Assembly: GCA_937922435.1 (NCBI GenBank)
Contig: CAKZVT010000053.1
Span: forward strand, 1-29,559
Direction: 5' to 3'
Length of the DNA: 29,559 bases
Origin: an uncultured Prevotella sp.
GTDB taxonomy: Bacteria; Bacteroidota; Bacteroidia; Bacteroidales; Bacteroidaceae
Shown here: in pieces, positions 12,916-21,512 of the stretch
Layout: the number at the start of each line of letters is the position of its first letter
Numbering within the stretch: position 1 is the stretch's first letter
The notes under the pieces: model-generated
Databases searched by the model: none
Seen by the model: the letters and a program-made list of their open reading frames with translations, nothing else
Told to the model about the DNA's origin: nothing
Made by a program: the position numbers and the translations under genes

Positions 12916-15900
12916 TTACTTCTTCAATACCGAAGCGTTGAACTGCTTGCCGTCGGCCGTTACCTTGACGCGGTAAACGCCCGGAGCGCAAGTGCCCATG
13001 TCGATGGTCTGCGCCTCGCCGGCAGCCTTGTGAGCCGCATGCGCGGTAGCGACCATGCTTCCTGCATTGTCGTAAACATAGTAGTTCACGTTGTCGGCAG
13101 CCTCGCCGAGCACTACGTTCAGGCGGTCAACCACGGGGTTGGGGCTTACGCTGATGCCCTGGCCTGCCTCGACAGAACCGATGCCGGTAGCCGGAACGAC
13201 GTTGACCTGCACTTCCTTCGCGGTCCTGCCGCCGTTGGCGTCGGTAGCTGTAAGCGTCAGCTTGGCGTCGCCTACGGCGTTACCCGAGACGATGAAGCCT
13301 GCCTCGCTCGTGAAGATGCTTGCCGCGGCGTTGTCGGGCATAGTCGCGGCGAAGGTCATCTGGTCGCCGTCAGGGTCAGAGAATACGGTCTCGTAAGCTA
13401 TGACGCCTGTGGTCTGGCCTACATAGACGGTCATTTCATCGTCGCCCTCGTAAACCGGAACGCGGTTGGTAAACTCTACGTTGTAGATTGCGTCGGCAGT
13501 CCTTACGTTGCCTGATGCGTCAGTAGCCGTAACCCTTACGGTGTGCTGGCCGGCCGTGCCGTAGTCGGGAGCGAACTTGACGGTCATGTCAAGCGTGCTT
13601 CCTGCAGGCACCGTGATGCCGTTGTCAGCCACTGTGGCGGCCTCGGTAGCACCGTCGGCAGAGGTCAGCGTGCCGCCTGCGATGGTGGCGATGCCGCTCT
13701 CGTCATCGATGCTTACGGTGAACTGCTCGTTCTCCGCGTCGGCAACGGTCACGTGCATCTCGGCAGTCTGCGCCTCGGGAACGGTCAGCGTGCCTTCGGG
13801 CAGCGTGATGTCGGGAGCCGCGTTGCGGTTGAGCGTGATGGGATAGTTAACGAGCGGATTCTCCGGGTCGTTGGTCTTGATTACGAGAACGGCCTTGTTG
13901 CCGCGCTCGAAGTAAGCACTCTCGGGGTCGAACTGGAACTTCACTTCCTTCTCCTCTTTAACCTCCAGCACGCCTTCGGCGGTGCTGTCGAGCAGCTTAA
14001 TCCACGGCTTGCCCGGCTCGTCCTCGACGCATGTCATGAAGTAGCCGAACGAAGAGTAGTAAGCCTGGTACATGTCGGCGCCAAGGTCATACCAGCCCAC
14101 CTGGGCGTTGTATGCCATAAAGCGTCCGTCCTCCATTGCGTCCTCCTTCTGCGATACGTAAGCCATGCTGTTCTTGCCGGCCGGATACTTGACAACCACG
14201 TAGAACGTGTCGTTCGGGTTGATGTAGACGGCCTTGTCAAGGTCGAGCGTACGCGAAGCGCCGACGTACATCATCTGGCCCGTTCCCGGGTCAACATACG
14301 GGTCTTCCTTCTCCACGCGCAGCTTGCCCTGGCCTATCACCTGGCCTTCGCTGACGCTGCCGCCCTGTACGACATACGCCTCGAAGTCAACGTTCTGAAG
14401 GTCGCCTATGGTGCCGTGGAAGTACAGGCGCGACATGTTGAATCCGTCCTCGGGCGCGGTGAAGCGCGTAGCGGCGTAGAAGTTGTTGGTGTCGTTGCCC
14501 GCGCCTATCATGTAAGCCTGCGGCGACTCCACGTCGAGTATCGGGTAATAGAGGATGTTGTTGCAGTCGTAAGGCGGCACGTCATACGGGAATCCTTCGA
14601 ATACCGTGTGAGGCTTGATTTCCTCCGCCGTGCGGCTGAACAGGCTCATGAACTGCTCCTTGCCGAGCTCGGCCACGTTGCCGGGAAGCATCGCAATGTC
14701 CGGGTCGCCGCCTCCGAGGTCGGGAGTAGGCAGAGTCTCGCCGATGCCCGTCGGGTCCATGCGGAGCGAGTAAGTCATCTTGTACTTGCCGACGTTGCTG
14801 AACTTCATGCTGCCTTCGGTCAGCTCGGTGCTGTTCTTCACGTTGACGGTTACGCCGTCGGCCGGTGTCAGCGTGAGCGAAGGAGCTTCAGTCAGTTTGA
14901 TGTTGACAGGTATCACCTTTTCAGTCTCGTCAAGTCCAGTGATGTTTAGCTTCACCGTATTTTCTATGTCCATGGGTGTGCCCATGTCCATAACGACAAT
15001 ACGCATCCTCAAAGGTTCGCGTCCAATTTCGATTGGAATAGGTTGGAACAGCATATAATCCATCGGCCATGTTGTCCATCCTTCAACTTCTTGACCGGAG
15101 AACATGTCGTTGTAAGTTGTATAAACCATTAACGACGACGTTCCATTCGGGTCATTGTATTCCGCATTGTTGATTGTAAACGCCTTTGTTCCGGCATTGG
15201 AAACGGTAAAGTCATAATATCTTTCCGTAAATCCTGTCACGAAGTCAGCCACGTCTTCGCCTTCAACGCTTTCCGGGAATACAGGTTTCGCTTCACCGTT
15301 GATGGTAAGCTGAACGGGAACGGTAACCCTCTGCTTTGTAGGAACGTTGGTTTGGATGGCTATTTCGGTAGCATATTCGCCTCCAAGGCTGTCGGCCAGT
15401 ATTTCAATAGGCACTTCAACCTGGCCTCCGGCAGGTACGGTGAACATCCTGACAGGCTGTATCTCGACAGCATTGCCGGTGGTTATGTACTGCTCGGGCA
15501 GCTGGAATCCTACCTCGCCTTCCTCGTCCTGCGCTCCGGCAAGACCGAACACGCCGTTCATCACGCCGCCGTCCTGCAAGTGATACTGGAACTTGTACGA
15601 GCCGTCCTTGTACAGGATAACCTGGAAGTCCATGCCGAGCATCATGCTGTTGCCGTAGCCGATGAACGATACTATTACGTGGTCGTCCTCTGCCTTGTAG
15701 AACGTACCGTTCTTCGTTGACACGTCCATCGTGTGGTTACCCCAGTAAGGAGCGATGATGTTGGTGTAGAACGTACCGTCGGTAGGCAGCTCCGTCGGCG
15801 GAGTGGGGAACTCCTTGTAGTCCTCGTGCTGTGTGAACGATACGAAGCCGACGTTGTATATGTACATCGTCTTGTACTTCTTGCCGTAGAACGGGAACTC

Positions 15901-18900
15901 GAACGGAAGCTCGACCGTGTAGAAGTCGGTCTTGTCAAGATAGTAAGTGAAGTCCTGGTGGGTGGCTTCCGGGTCGTTGGTTATGTCAACCCAGTCGTAT
16001 TCCACCTCGTCATAGTCGGTCTTCGACTTGTACTGGTAGCCTATTTCGGCCGTTGTCTCCGTCTCAAGGTCGGCCAGGTCGAACCAGTCGTTAGGCTCGA
16101 TTGAGAATGTCAGAGGCTCGTTGCCAGCGTTGTTCACGGTCAACGTCTGGCTGAGATTTGTGCCACAGTCGGTCGTAAGGGTAAGAGCGTCGGGATTGAC
16201 GGCAATCTCCGGGCAACCGATTACGGTGCCGCTGACTGCTATCACATCCTCGGTTCCGTCCTGATACTTTATGCGTACGTTGTCCGTTACCTCGCCTTCA
16301 GCCTCGGTAGGCAGGGTTATGAAGATGTCCTTTCCATATCCCGGCTTCACTGTGAAGCCCTTGGCAATGTCCTCGGCAACGGTCACCTTGCCGCCGTCAA
16401 CGGTCACAGCGGTAACCGTGAGGTCGTTTGTACCGTTGTTGCTGAGCAGCACGGAGCGGCGCGCCGTCGATGTGCGGAACACTTCTCCGAAGTCAACCGC
16501 CTCGGTGTCGAGCTTGACAACGGGCACAAGTCCGTCGCCGATGATGTTGGCCGTGAGCACAACGTTCTTGCTCGGGGTTACGGGGTCGTTGGTGAGAATA
16601 GTCAGGTTGTTGGTCAGCTTGCCGGCATACATGCCCTCGACTGCCTTCGCCGTGATGGTGATTTCCTTCGTCTCGCCAACTCCGATGACGCCGTTTGTGC
16701 TTGAAAGCTCTGAAACCATCGATGTGGCAGGTGCAAGGATGCGTATTGCCGAGCCGGTGGTTATCTGCTGGTAGAGCGTGCTTTCATACGACGCGTTCTT
16801 GTCAGTAACGACAAACGGGTCGTCGCATTCGATGTCGGCAACGCCGATGAACACGTCGGCACCTTCGTTAAAGGTGTTCATGCGGTCGTAGTCGTCATAG
16901 TAAACCTCGATGCTTCCGTCGGCCACGAGCGACATGTGGAAGCTTATAGGAGTGTATTCGTCGCCGTAAACGGGAGCAAGCACGTCCTTATATTTTATGG
17001 TGAACTTGCCGTCCTGACGACCGTAGGTAATCTTGGTGTTGGCTCCTATGTGGAGAGGACCAGAGCAAGCGTAAGCGGAAACATAGCCAAGACCGGCCAC
17101 ATCTTCGGCCGTCGGTATCATGGTCTGTATGTTGCCGTCGATGGTCTGCATGGCGATACCGCCGCGGGTGTTGATGTGAATCTGCGAATAATTGGTTCCG
17201 TAGAACGGGAACTGGAATCCAAGGTCAACGGCCTGCGACTGCCATACGTTGTCGTTGAACTGCGAAGTGATGTCAGTCTCGTTGGCAAGCTCTGGGTTGC
17301 CGTCGTACTGGAAGGCGTCGCTTCCGTTCAGGTTGGACTCGTAGCTGTAGCCGAACTTGTGGGCCTTCACGCCGTCTATGGTCTCGTCAGAGAAGCGCGG
17401 GAAGACGTATTCAAGCGGATACTGGCCGGAGTTTTCGATTACAATCTTGTTTGTCTTCGACTCGCCGCCCACTTCGAGGTAGCCAAAGTCGATGGCTTCC
17501 TTGTCCACCTTGACCTCGGCAGGCATCGAAGCGACACCGCGTACTACGATGTTGAACTTGATGCCGTTGGCATCGGTGAGCGTGATTGTGCCCGACTTGC
17601 TGCCAGCAGAAGCCGGTTTGAACGTTACGTTGAGCGTTCCCTTCGAACGTGCCGCAAAGCCGGTAATGTATGATTCAGGCTCAAATTCGTCAGAGCTTGT
17701 CTTTATTCCGTTGTCGGGGAACTGCAAGCTGCCCCACTGACCGGTGAAGTCGCCGTAGCCGTTGTTGGCAATTTCGACCGCGATGGTCTTCTCCTGGCCT
17801 ACCAGGAGTTCGCCGAAGTCAACCACCTTTGCCGCCGTAAGCTCAGGCTTGTTGCCGCTTACGCTCACGTTGACAGTGAGTTTCTGCTTCGGGTTCTCGC
17901 TCTCGTTGGTGTTTACGTTGAGGTTGAACGTATAGTTGCCGTTCACCATCTTCTGGCCGTCGTTCTGCATGGTGACAGTCTGGCTGCTGCTGGGACGCAC
18001 CGTGCCCGATATGGGTTCGGGGCTAAGTACGGAACTCCAGTCGGGGTTCTTGCTTATCGCATAGACATCCCATGTCAACGAGTCGGCGTCCTCGGCGAGG
18101 TTGCCTTCACGCAGCACTTCGCTAAGTTGCGTCCACGTCTGTCCGTTGTCACCGCTGTAGAAGCTGTAGTGACGAATGTCGGCGGTATTGGCGAAGCCGG
18201 CGCCGAGCGGCGTGCTCTGTCCTGCCGGATACTTGGCTACGACCCAGAAGCTGGTTCCCGGTTCGAAGAACAGCTGCTCTTCAAGGTTGATGTCGTAGTT
18301 GTAGGCGAAGAACATGTAGTTCACCTTGGTCAGCAGGCTTGCCGTAGATATTGACTGCGCGCCGTCGTAAATCTCGATTTCGGGCGTGTTAGAGTCGCCG
18401 GGACCTCCGAAGCGGAGCGCCGTAAGGTTGAATCCGTCGGGATAAACGTTCGGGTCAACGTAGAAGTATTGCGCCAAAGCGTTGGTGCTTTGAGCGGCGT
18501 CGTCGCCCACGTTGTAGAATATTCCCTTAGACCATGCCATTTCCTTGGGGTAGTCTTCGGCTTGGTATTCGGCCGAAACCACAGGATAATCGGACACCGC
18601 CGCGAATGCGGATATTTTCTTGCCCGACGCAACTACGCGGCCGGGAGACGGCGCAGAGTTAGACATCGTAGACGCGGGCACGGACACGGTGTTGGCCGAG
18701 AGGCTGTACTCGAGTATGCCCTTGCCGGTGTTGTTGATGCTGAACTCGTCCTTGCCGACGCCGCCCTGCTCTGCGTCAACGTCGAGCGTGAGCGTCGTCT
18801 TGCTGAAATCTACTTTCGGCCCTTCGTTGGTCGTGAAGCTCTTTACTTCAGAAAGAGCCGACATGTCGCCGTAACGGCTGACTGCCACGATGGTAATGTA

Positions 18901-20658
18901 GTAGGTGGTTACGGGGCGGAGACCCTCGAGCGTGTACTGTATCGGGTCGCCCGAAGTATAGAACTTGGTGTCGACCGTAACCTGATGCAGGTCTGTCGCG
19001 CCGTCAACCGTAGTGAACGGCTGGGTGCTGTAATATATAATATGGTGGTCAACGCTCTTCACGTCGGCGTCGGGTATTGTCCATTCGATGAGGACATTGT
19101 CCTGCGACGGTGTCAGAGTATAGTCGGCCACGGCGTCGGGAGCCTCGCCCGTACCCATCTGGAGCGCCTTGTAAGCGTCGATGTAGCCGCTGCCGAAGAG
19201 ACCCTCGACCTCGGGATTGCGCGTGTAGAAGTCGTTTACCGACGACACGAGCTGGTCGCGCAGCGTAGAGTTGGGGAACTCGGGATTGCCGTACTTAGAG
19301 AGCACCAGCGCCGCGATGCCCGACACATGCGGGCAGGCCATCGACGTACCGTCCATCGTTCCGTACTGGCCGTTGGGCAGAGTGCTGAGCACTCCGTATG
19401 CCGTGCCGTAGTCAACGTTGCCGCCGGGGGCGGTAACGTCGCAGAAAGTACCGTTTGAAGAGTAGCTTGCCGGGTTGAGCATCGGGTCCATAGCCGCTAC
19501 GGCCACGCAGGGTTCGTATGCCGCGGGGTAGAAAGAGCCGGTCTCGCCGGTGTTTCCGTTGGCGAAGATACAGAGTCCGCCGCTCATCTTGTCGCCGCCT
19601 CCGTTGGCGGTGAAGTAGTCGATACAGTCAAGCACAAACTGCTCGTAGTAGCCTGACTGGTCCCATCCCCATGAGCACTGGGCGATGCTTGCGCCCATGT
19701 CGGCGGCATATACGAGAGCCGAACCGAAGTCGGCGTTGAGCGACGAGCGCGAGTCGAACACCTGGCACACCATCATCGTTACGCCGCCGTGGCCGTCAGA
19801 GCCTCCGGCAACGCCGCTTACGCCTATGCCGTTGTTGTTGGTCGCGCCCACGGTGCCGGCCACGTGCGTGCCGTGCTGGTGTGGATAGATGTCGTTGCTG
19901 TCATAGACGAAGTTCCATCCGTACACGTCGTCAACGTAGTCGTTGCCGTCGTCGTCAACGCCGGGCTCTCCGTTAAGCTCGGCCTCGTTCACCCAAACGT
20001 TGTCCTTAAGGTCGGGGTGGTCGGTCTGGAACGCTCCGTCGATGATGGCCACGAGCACGTCCTTCTTACCGGTCTCGATGGCCCACGCGGCGTTGGCGTT
20101 GATGTCGGCGCCGGGCATTGAGCCTGCCAGCGAGCCGTCGTTGTTGTAATGCCACTGCTGCGACAGCATCGGGTCGTTGAAGAACGGCTCGGCCTTGGCC
20201 GTGCCGGCGGCCTTCGGCATGTCAACCACGCGCGCGGGGCCGTCGCCGATGAGCTTCATCGGGCGTACCTCCTCGGCGCGTTGTATGCCGGGCACGCTCT
20301 TGTAAAGGTTGCGGGCGGAAGCAGGGGTCATCGCCTTGGGGTCGAACTTGATTTCGTACCACAGGTCAAGCCCGGCGGCCTTGTGCCTTTCCTCGAACTT
20401 GGGCGAGTAAGGCACGCACCGCTTGATGCTTACCGCCTTTGCCTGCGAGTTGGCGCGGTCCAGCGGCTTTATGCCGGTGGTCACCACTCCGTTGCTCATC
20501 GGCAGCGGAGCTTGTGAAATTCTCGCCGCCACCTCGCGCTGCAGCTTGACACGTACAACTCCTTCAGTAGGGGGGGTAAATGTCTGCTGAGCTGATGTGT
20601 GCACGTCATAAGTCAACCCTATGACGAGCATCACCAGGTAGAGTAGGTAATTTCGCAT
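12916..20658 (-). CDS. Giant secreted S8 (subtilisin-like) peptidase with type IX secretion sorting domain
   Basis: This is a 2580-residue protein. A signal peptide covers residues 1-23 (MRNYLLYLVMLVIGLTYDVH, then TSA). After a propeptide comes the subtilase domain (about 160-500), with catalytic Asp D207 (AIIDGAFQTDHPDL), His H262 (HGTHVAGT) and Ser S439 (GTSMACPHVSG), plus N367 for the oxyanion hole. A fibronectin type III domain follows (505-612), then a long array of Ig-like/ASH ('choice-of-anchor') modules. Two module types appear duplicated: one with FPFYG..Y near 1148 and 1586, one with [FY].VV.KYPAG near 806 and 2154. Cadherin-like domains precede the C-terminal Por-type tail from about 2492 (SVSPNPVVDRLNV to the terminal VLKK), which directs export through the type IX system. 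It probably acts at the cell surface or outside on host or dietary protein. Substrate unknown. Confidence 0.93.
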   Translation of the reverse strand: MRNYLLYLVMLVIGLTYDVHTSAQQTFTPPTEGVVRVKLQREVAARISQAPLPMSNGVVTTGIKPLDRANSQAKAVSIKRCVPYSPKFEERHKAAGLDLWYEIKFDPKAMTPASARNLYKSVPGIQRAEEVRPMKLIGDGPARVVDMPKAAGTAKAEPFFNDPMLSQQWHYNNDGSLAGSMPGADINANAAWAIETGKKDVLVAIIDGAFQTDHPDLKDNVWVNEAELNGEPGVDDDGNDYVDDVYGWNFVYDSNDIYPHQHGTHVAGTVGATNNNGIGVSGVAGGSDGHGGVTMMVCQVFDSRSSLNADFGSALVYAADMGASIAQCSWGWDQSGYYEQFVLDCIDYFTANGGGDKMSGGLCIFANGNTGETGSFYPAAYEPCVAVAAMDPMLNPASYSSNGTFCDVTAPGGNVDYGTAYGVLSTLPNGQYGTMDGTSMACPHVSGIAALVLSKYGNPEFPNSTLRDQLVSSVNDFYTRNPEVEGLFGSGYIDAYKALQMGTGEAPDAVADYTLTPSQDNVLIEWTIPDADVKSVDHHIIYYSTQPFTTVDGATDLHQVTVDTKFYTSGDPIQYTLEGLRPVTTYYITIVAVSRYGDMSALSEVKSFTTNEGPKVDFSKTTLTLDVDAEQGGVGKDEFSINNTGKGILEYSLSANTVSVPASTMSNSAPSPGRVVASGKKISAFAAVSDYPVVSAEYQAEDYPKEMAWSKGIFYNVGDDAAQSTNALAQYFYVDPNVYPDGFNLTALRFGGPGDSNTPEIEIYDGAQSISTASLLTKVNYMFFAYNYDINLEEQLFFEPGTSFWVVAKYPAGQSTPLGAGFANTADIRHYSFYSGDNGQTWTQLSEVLREGNLAEDADSLTWDVYAISKNPDWSSVLSPEPISGTVRPSSSQTVTMQNDGQKMVNGNYTFNLNVNTNESENPKQKLTVNVSVSGNKPELTAAKVVDFGELLVGQEKTIAVEIANNGYGDFTGQWGSLQFPDNGIKTSSDEFEPESYITGFAARSKGTLNVTFKPASAGSKSGTITLTDANGIKFNIVVRGVASMPAEVKVDKEAIDFGYLEVGGESKTNKIVIENSGQYPLEYVFPRFSDETIDGVKAHKFGYSYESNLNGSDAFQYDGNPELANETDITSQFNDNVWQSQAVDLGFQFPFYGTNYSQIHINTRGGIAMQTIDGNIQTMIPTAEDVAGLGYVSAYACSGPLHIGANTKITYGRQDGKFTIKYKDVLAPVYGDEYTPISFHMSLVADGSIEVYYDDYDRMNTFNEGADVFIGVADIECDDPFVVTDKNASYESTLYQQITTGSAIRILAPATSMVSELSSTNGVIGVGETKEITITAKAVEGMYAGKLTNNLTILTNDPVTPSKNVVLTANIIGDGLVPVVKLDTEAVDFGEVFRTSTARRSVLLSNNGTNDLTVTAVTVDGGKVTVAEDIAKGFTVKPGYGKDIFITLPTEAEGEVTDNVRIKYQDGTEDVIAVSGTVIGCPEIAVNPDALTLTTDCGTNLSQTLTVNNAGNEPLTFSIEPNDWFDLADLETETTAEIGYQYKSKTDYDEVEYDWVDITNDPEATHQDFTYYLDKTDFYTVELPFEFPFYGKKYKTMYIYNVGFVSFTQHEDYKEFPTPPTELPTDGTFYTNIIAPYWGNHTMDVSTKNGTFYKAEDDHVIVSFIGYGNSMMLGMDFQVILYKDGSYKFQYHLQDGGVMNGVFGLAGAQDEEGEVGFQLPEQYITTGNAVEIQPVRMFTVPAGGQVEVPIEILADSLGGEYATEIAIQTNVPTKQRVTVPVQLTINGEAKPVFPESVEGEDVADFVTGFTERYYDFTVSNAGTKAFTINNAEYNDPNGTSSLMVYTTYNDMFSGQEVEGWTTWPMDYMLFQPIPIEIGREPLRMRIVVMDMGTPMDIENTVKLNITGLDETEKVIPVNIKLTEAPSLTLTPADGVTVNVKNSTELTEGSMKFSNVGKYKMTYSLRMDPTGIGETLPTPDLGGGDPDIAMLPGNVAELGKEQFMSLFSRTAEEIKPHTVFEGFPYDVPPYDCNNILYYPILDVESPQAYMIGAGNDTNNFYAATRFTAPEDGFNMSRLYFHGTIGDLQNVDFEAYVVQGGSVSEGQVIGQGKLRVEKEDPYVDPGTGQMMYVGASRTLDLDKAVYINPNDTFYVVVKYPAGKNSMAYVSQKEDAMEDGRFMAYNAQVGWYDLGADMYQAYYSSFGYFMTCVEDEPGKPWIKLLDSTAEGVLEVKEEKEVKFQFDPESAYFERGNKAVLVIKTNDPENPLVNYPITLNRNAAPDITLPEGTLTVPEAQTAEMHVTVADAENEQFTVSIDDESGIATIAGGTLTSADGATEAATVADNGITVPAGSTLDMTVKFAPDYGTAGQHTVRVTATDASGNVRTADAIYNVEFTNRVPVYEGDDEMTVYVGQTTGVIAYETVFSDPDGDQMTFAATMPDNAAASIFTSEAGFIVSGNAVGDAKLTLTATDANGGRTAKEVQVNVVPATGIGSVEAGQGISVSPNPVVDRLNVVLGEAADNVNYYVYDNAGSMVATAHAAHKAAGEAQTIDMGTCAPGVYRVKVTADGKQFNASVLKK

Positions 20659-20766
20659 AATGCTTTGATTAAAGATTAATAATTAAGTGAATAAAAAGTT
20701 ATGTCAAATATGTAAGATGACAAGAAATGAAAACATACTAACGTTCTTGACGTACAGTTGTCGTGG

Positions 20767-20798
20767 CAAAATTATTAAAAGTTTGTTTATAAGCCAAA
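20767..20798 (-). promoter_or_regulatory. Promoter of the S8 peptidase gene
   Basis: On the minus strand TTTG (plus 20795-20798) is followed after 20 bp by TAATTTTG (plus 20767-20774), a full match to the Bacteroidota consensus. The predicted transcript has a leader of about 100 nt before the ATG at 20658, with no clear structure in it. Confidence 0.75.
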
Positions 20799-20986
20799 TG
20801 TTTGGTGGCATTTTGTTCGTAATAAGTTAATTTTGTTTCAGATTGTTACAAGGCATGGGCGAAAAACAGCCGGAAGCGGCATCTATGCCTGCTGAAACGT
20901 CTTCTACGTACCGTCGCTCCGCACGTCCGTCTGTACACGGCGGCAGGCGCAATGGCGGCCGCCGCCCTTGCCGCTTGCGGCAGGCG

Positions 20987-21090
20987 TGTAACCGCCTGGC
21001 AGCCAGGGACTTTCCAAAAGGCCGTCTTTTGGCTTCTAAAAGACGGCCTTTTACGCTGCAAAGGACGGCCTTTTGGAAGGTAAAAGACCG
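20987..21090 (+). repeat. AAAGGCCGTCTTT-family repeat, copy 4, with 5' mini-stem
   Basis: TGTAAC is followed by the mini-stem CTGG-CAG-CCAG, GGACTTTC, then CCAAAAGGCCGTCTTTT, its inverted arm AAAAGACGGCCTTTT, and a second inverted arm GACGGCCTTTTGGAAGG ending near 21081. The first arm can pair with either later arm. The gap 20659-20986 holds the peptidase promoter and otherwise nothing I can support as a gene. Confidence 0.85.
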
Positions 21091-21097
21091 CATATTG

Positions 21098-21375
21098 GGT
21101 TCATCCGCAAACCTTTTTGTATGAAATACAAGGTCTATTAATGAAAGCATTTGTTCTGCCGGATTTGCAATCCGGCGGTTTCTAATTGCGGATTTGCAAT
21201 CCGCACATACCCCAACATTTACCTCATGGCGGTGTGGTTTGAGCGGATTGCAAATCCTTATATTACTTTTCGGCGGATTGCAAATCCGCCAAAACACATT
21301 ACCGGCAGTATGACTTGCAGCAGGACATAAACGGAATGACCTTCAACAACCATCCAATAGGTTTGCGGATGAACC
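21098..21375. mobile_element. MITE-like element with 16-bp perfect inverted ends and four REP-like palindromes
   Basis: GGTTCATCCGCAAACC (21098-21113) and its exact reverse complement (21360-21375) bound 246 nt of noncoding DNA. Inside are four palindromes: GCCGGATT-TGC-AATCCGGC at 21158-21176, GCGGATT-TGC-AATCCGC at 21188-21204, GGATT-GCA-AATCC at 21245-21257 and GGCGGATT-GCA-AATCCGCC at 21272-21290. The first two face one way and the last two the other. There is no transposase. This could be a non-autonomous element or a cluster of REP sequences. No target duplication was found by eye. Confidence 0.6.
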
Positions 21376-21461
21376 GCCTTTTGCAACGCCCCTCACACAC
21401 AGCCGTGCCACGGCTTTTATAGAACCGTCGTGGCCGTAAAAGTAAAACTATTTTTCTTTTA

Positions 21462-21493
21462 TTTCACTTAATCGAAAAATTGCATTACCTTTG
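21462..21493 (+). promoter_or_regulatory. Promoter of dxs
   Basis: TACCTTTG (21486-21493) matches TAnnTTTG. At 20 bp upstream lies TTTC (21462-21465), one base off the -33 TTTG. The leader would be about 13-15 nt before the ATG at 21513. Confidence 0.65.
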
Positions 21494-21512
21494 CATCTAT
21501 ATTTGACATGTA

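Noticed and set aside
13543..14949. 468-residue frame and several others opposite the giant peptidase gene
   Set aside because: The peptidase reads without interruption with all family motifs. The antisense frames show only shadow composition.
20801..20835. Possible plus-strand promoter (TTTG, then TAATTTTG) that could drive a small RNA
   Set aside because: The spacing is 23 bp, outside the usual 19-21, and no gene or clear RNA structure follows before the repeat.
20843..21124. Small plus-strand frame, and similar frames at 671, 12744, 29290 and 29330
   Set aside because: Their peptides (KGRL...KRRPF-like) come from reading through the AAAGGCCGTCTTT repeats in different copies. Similarity between them is repeat similarity and not protein conservation.
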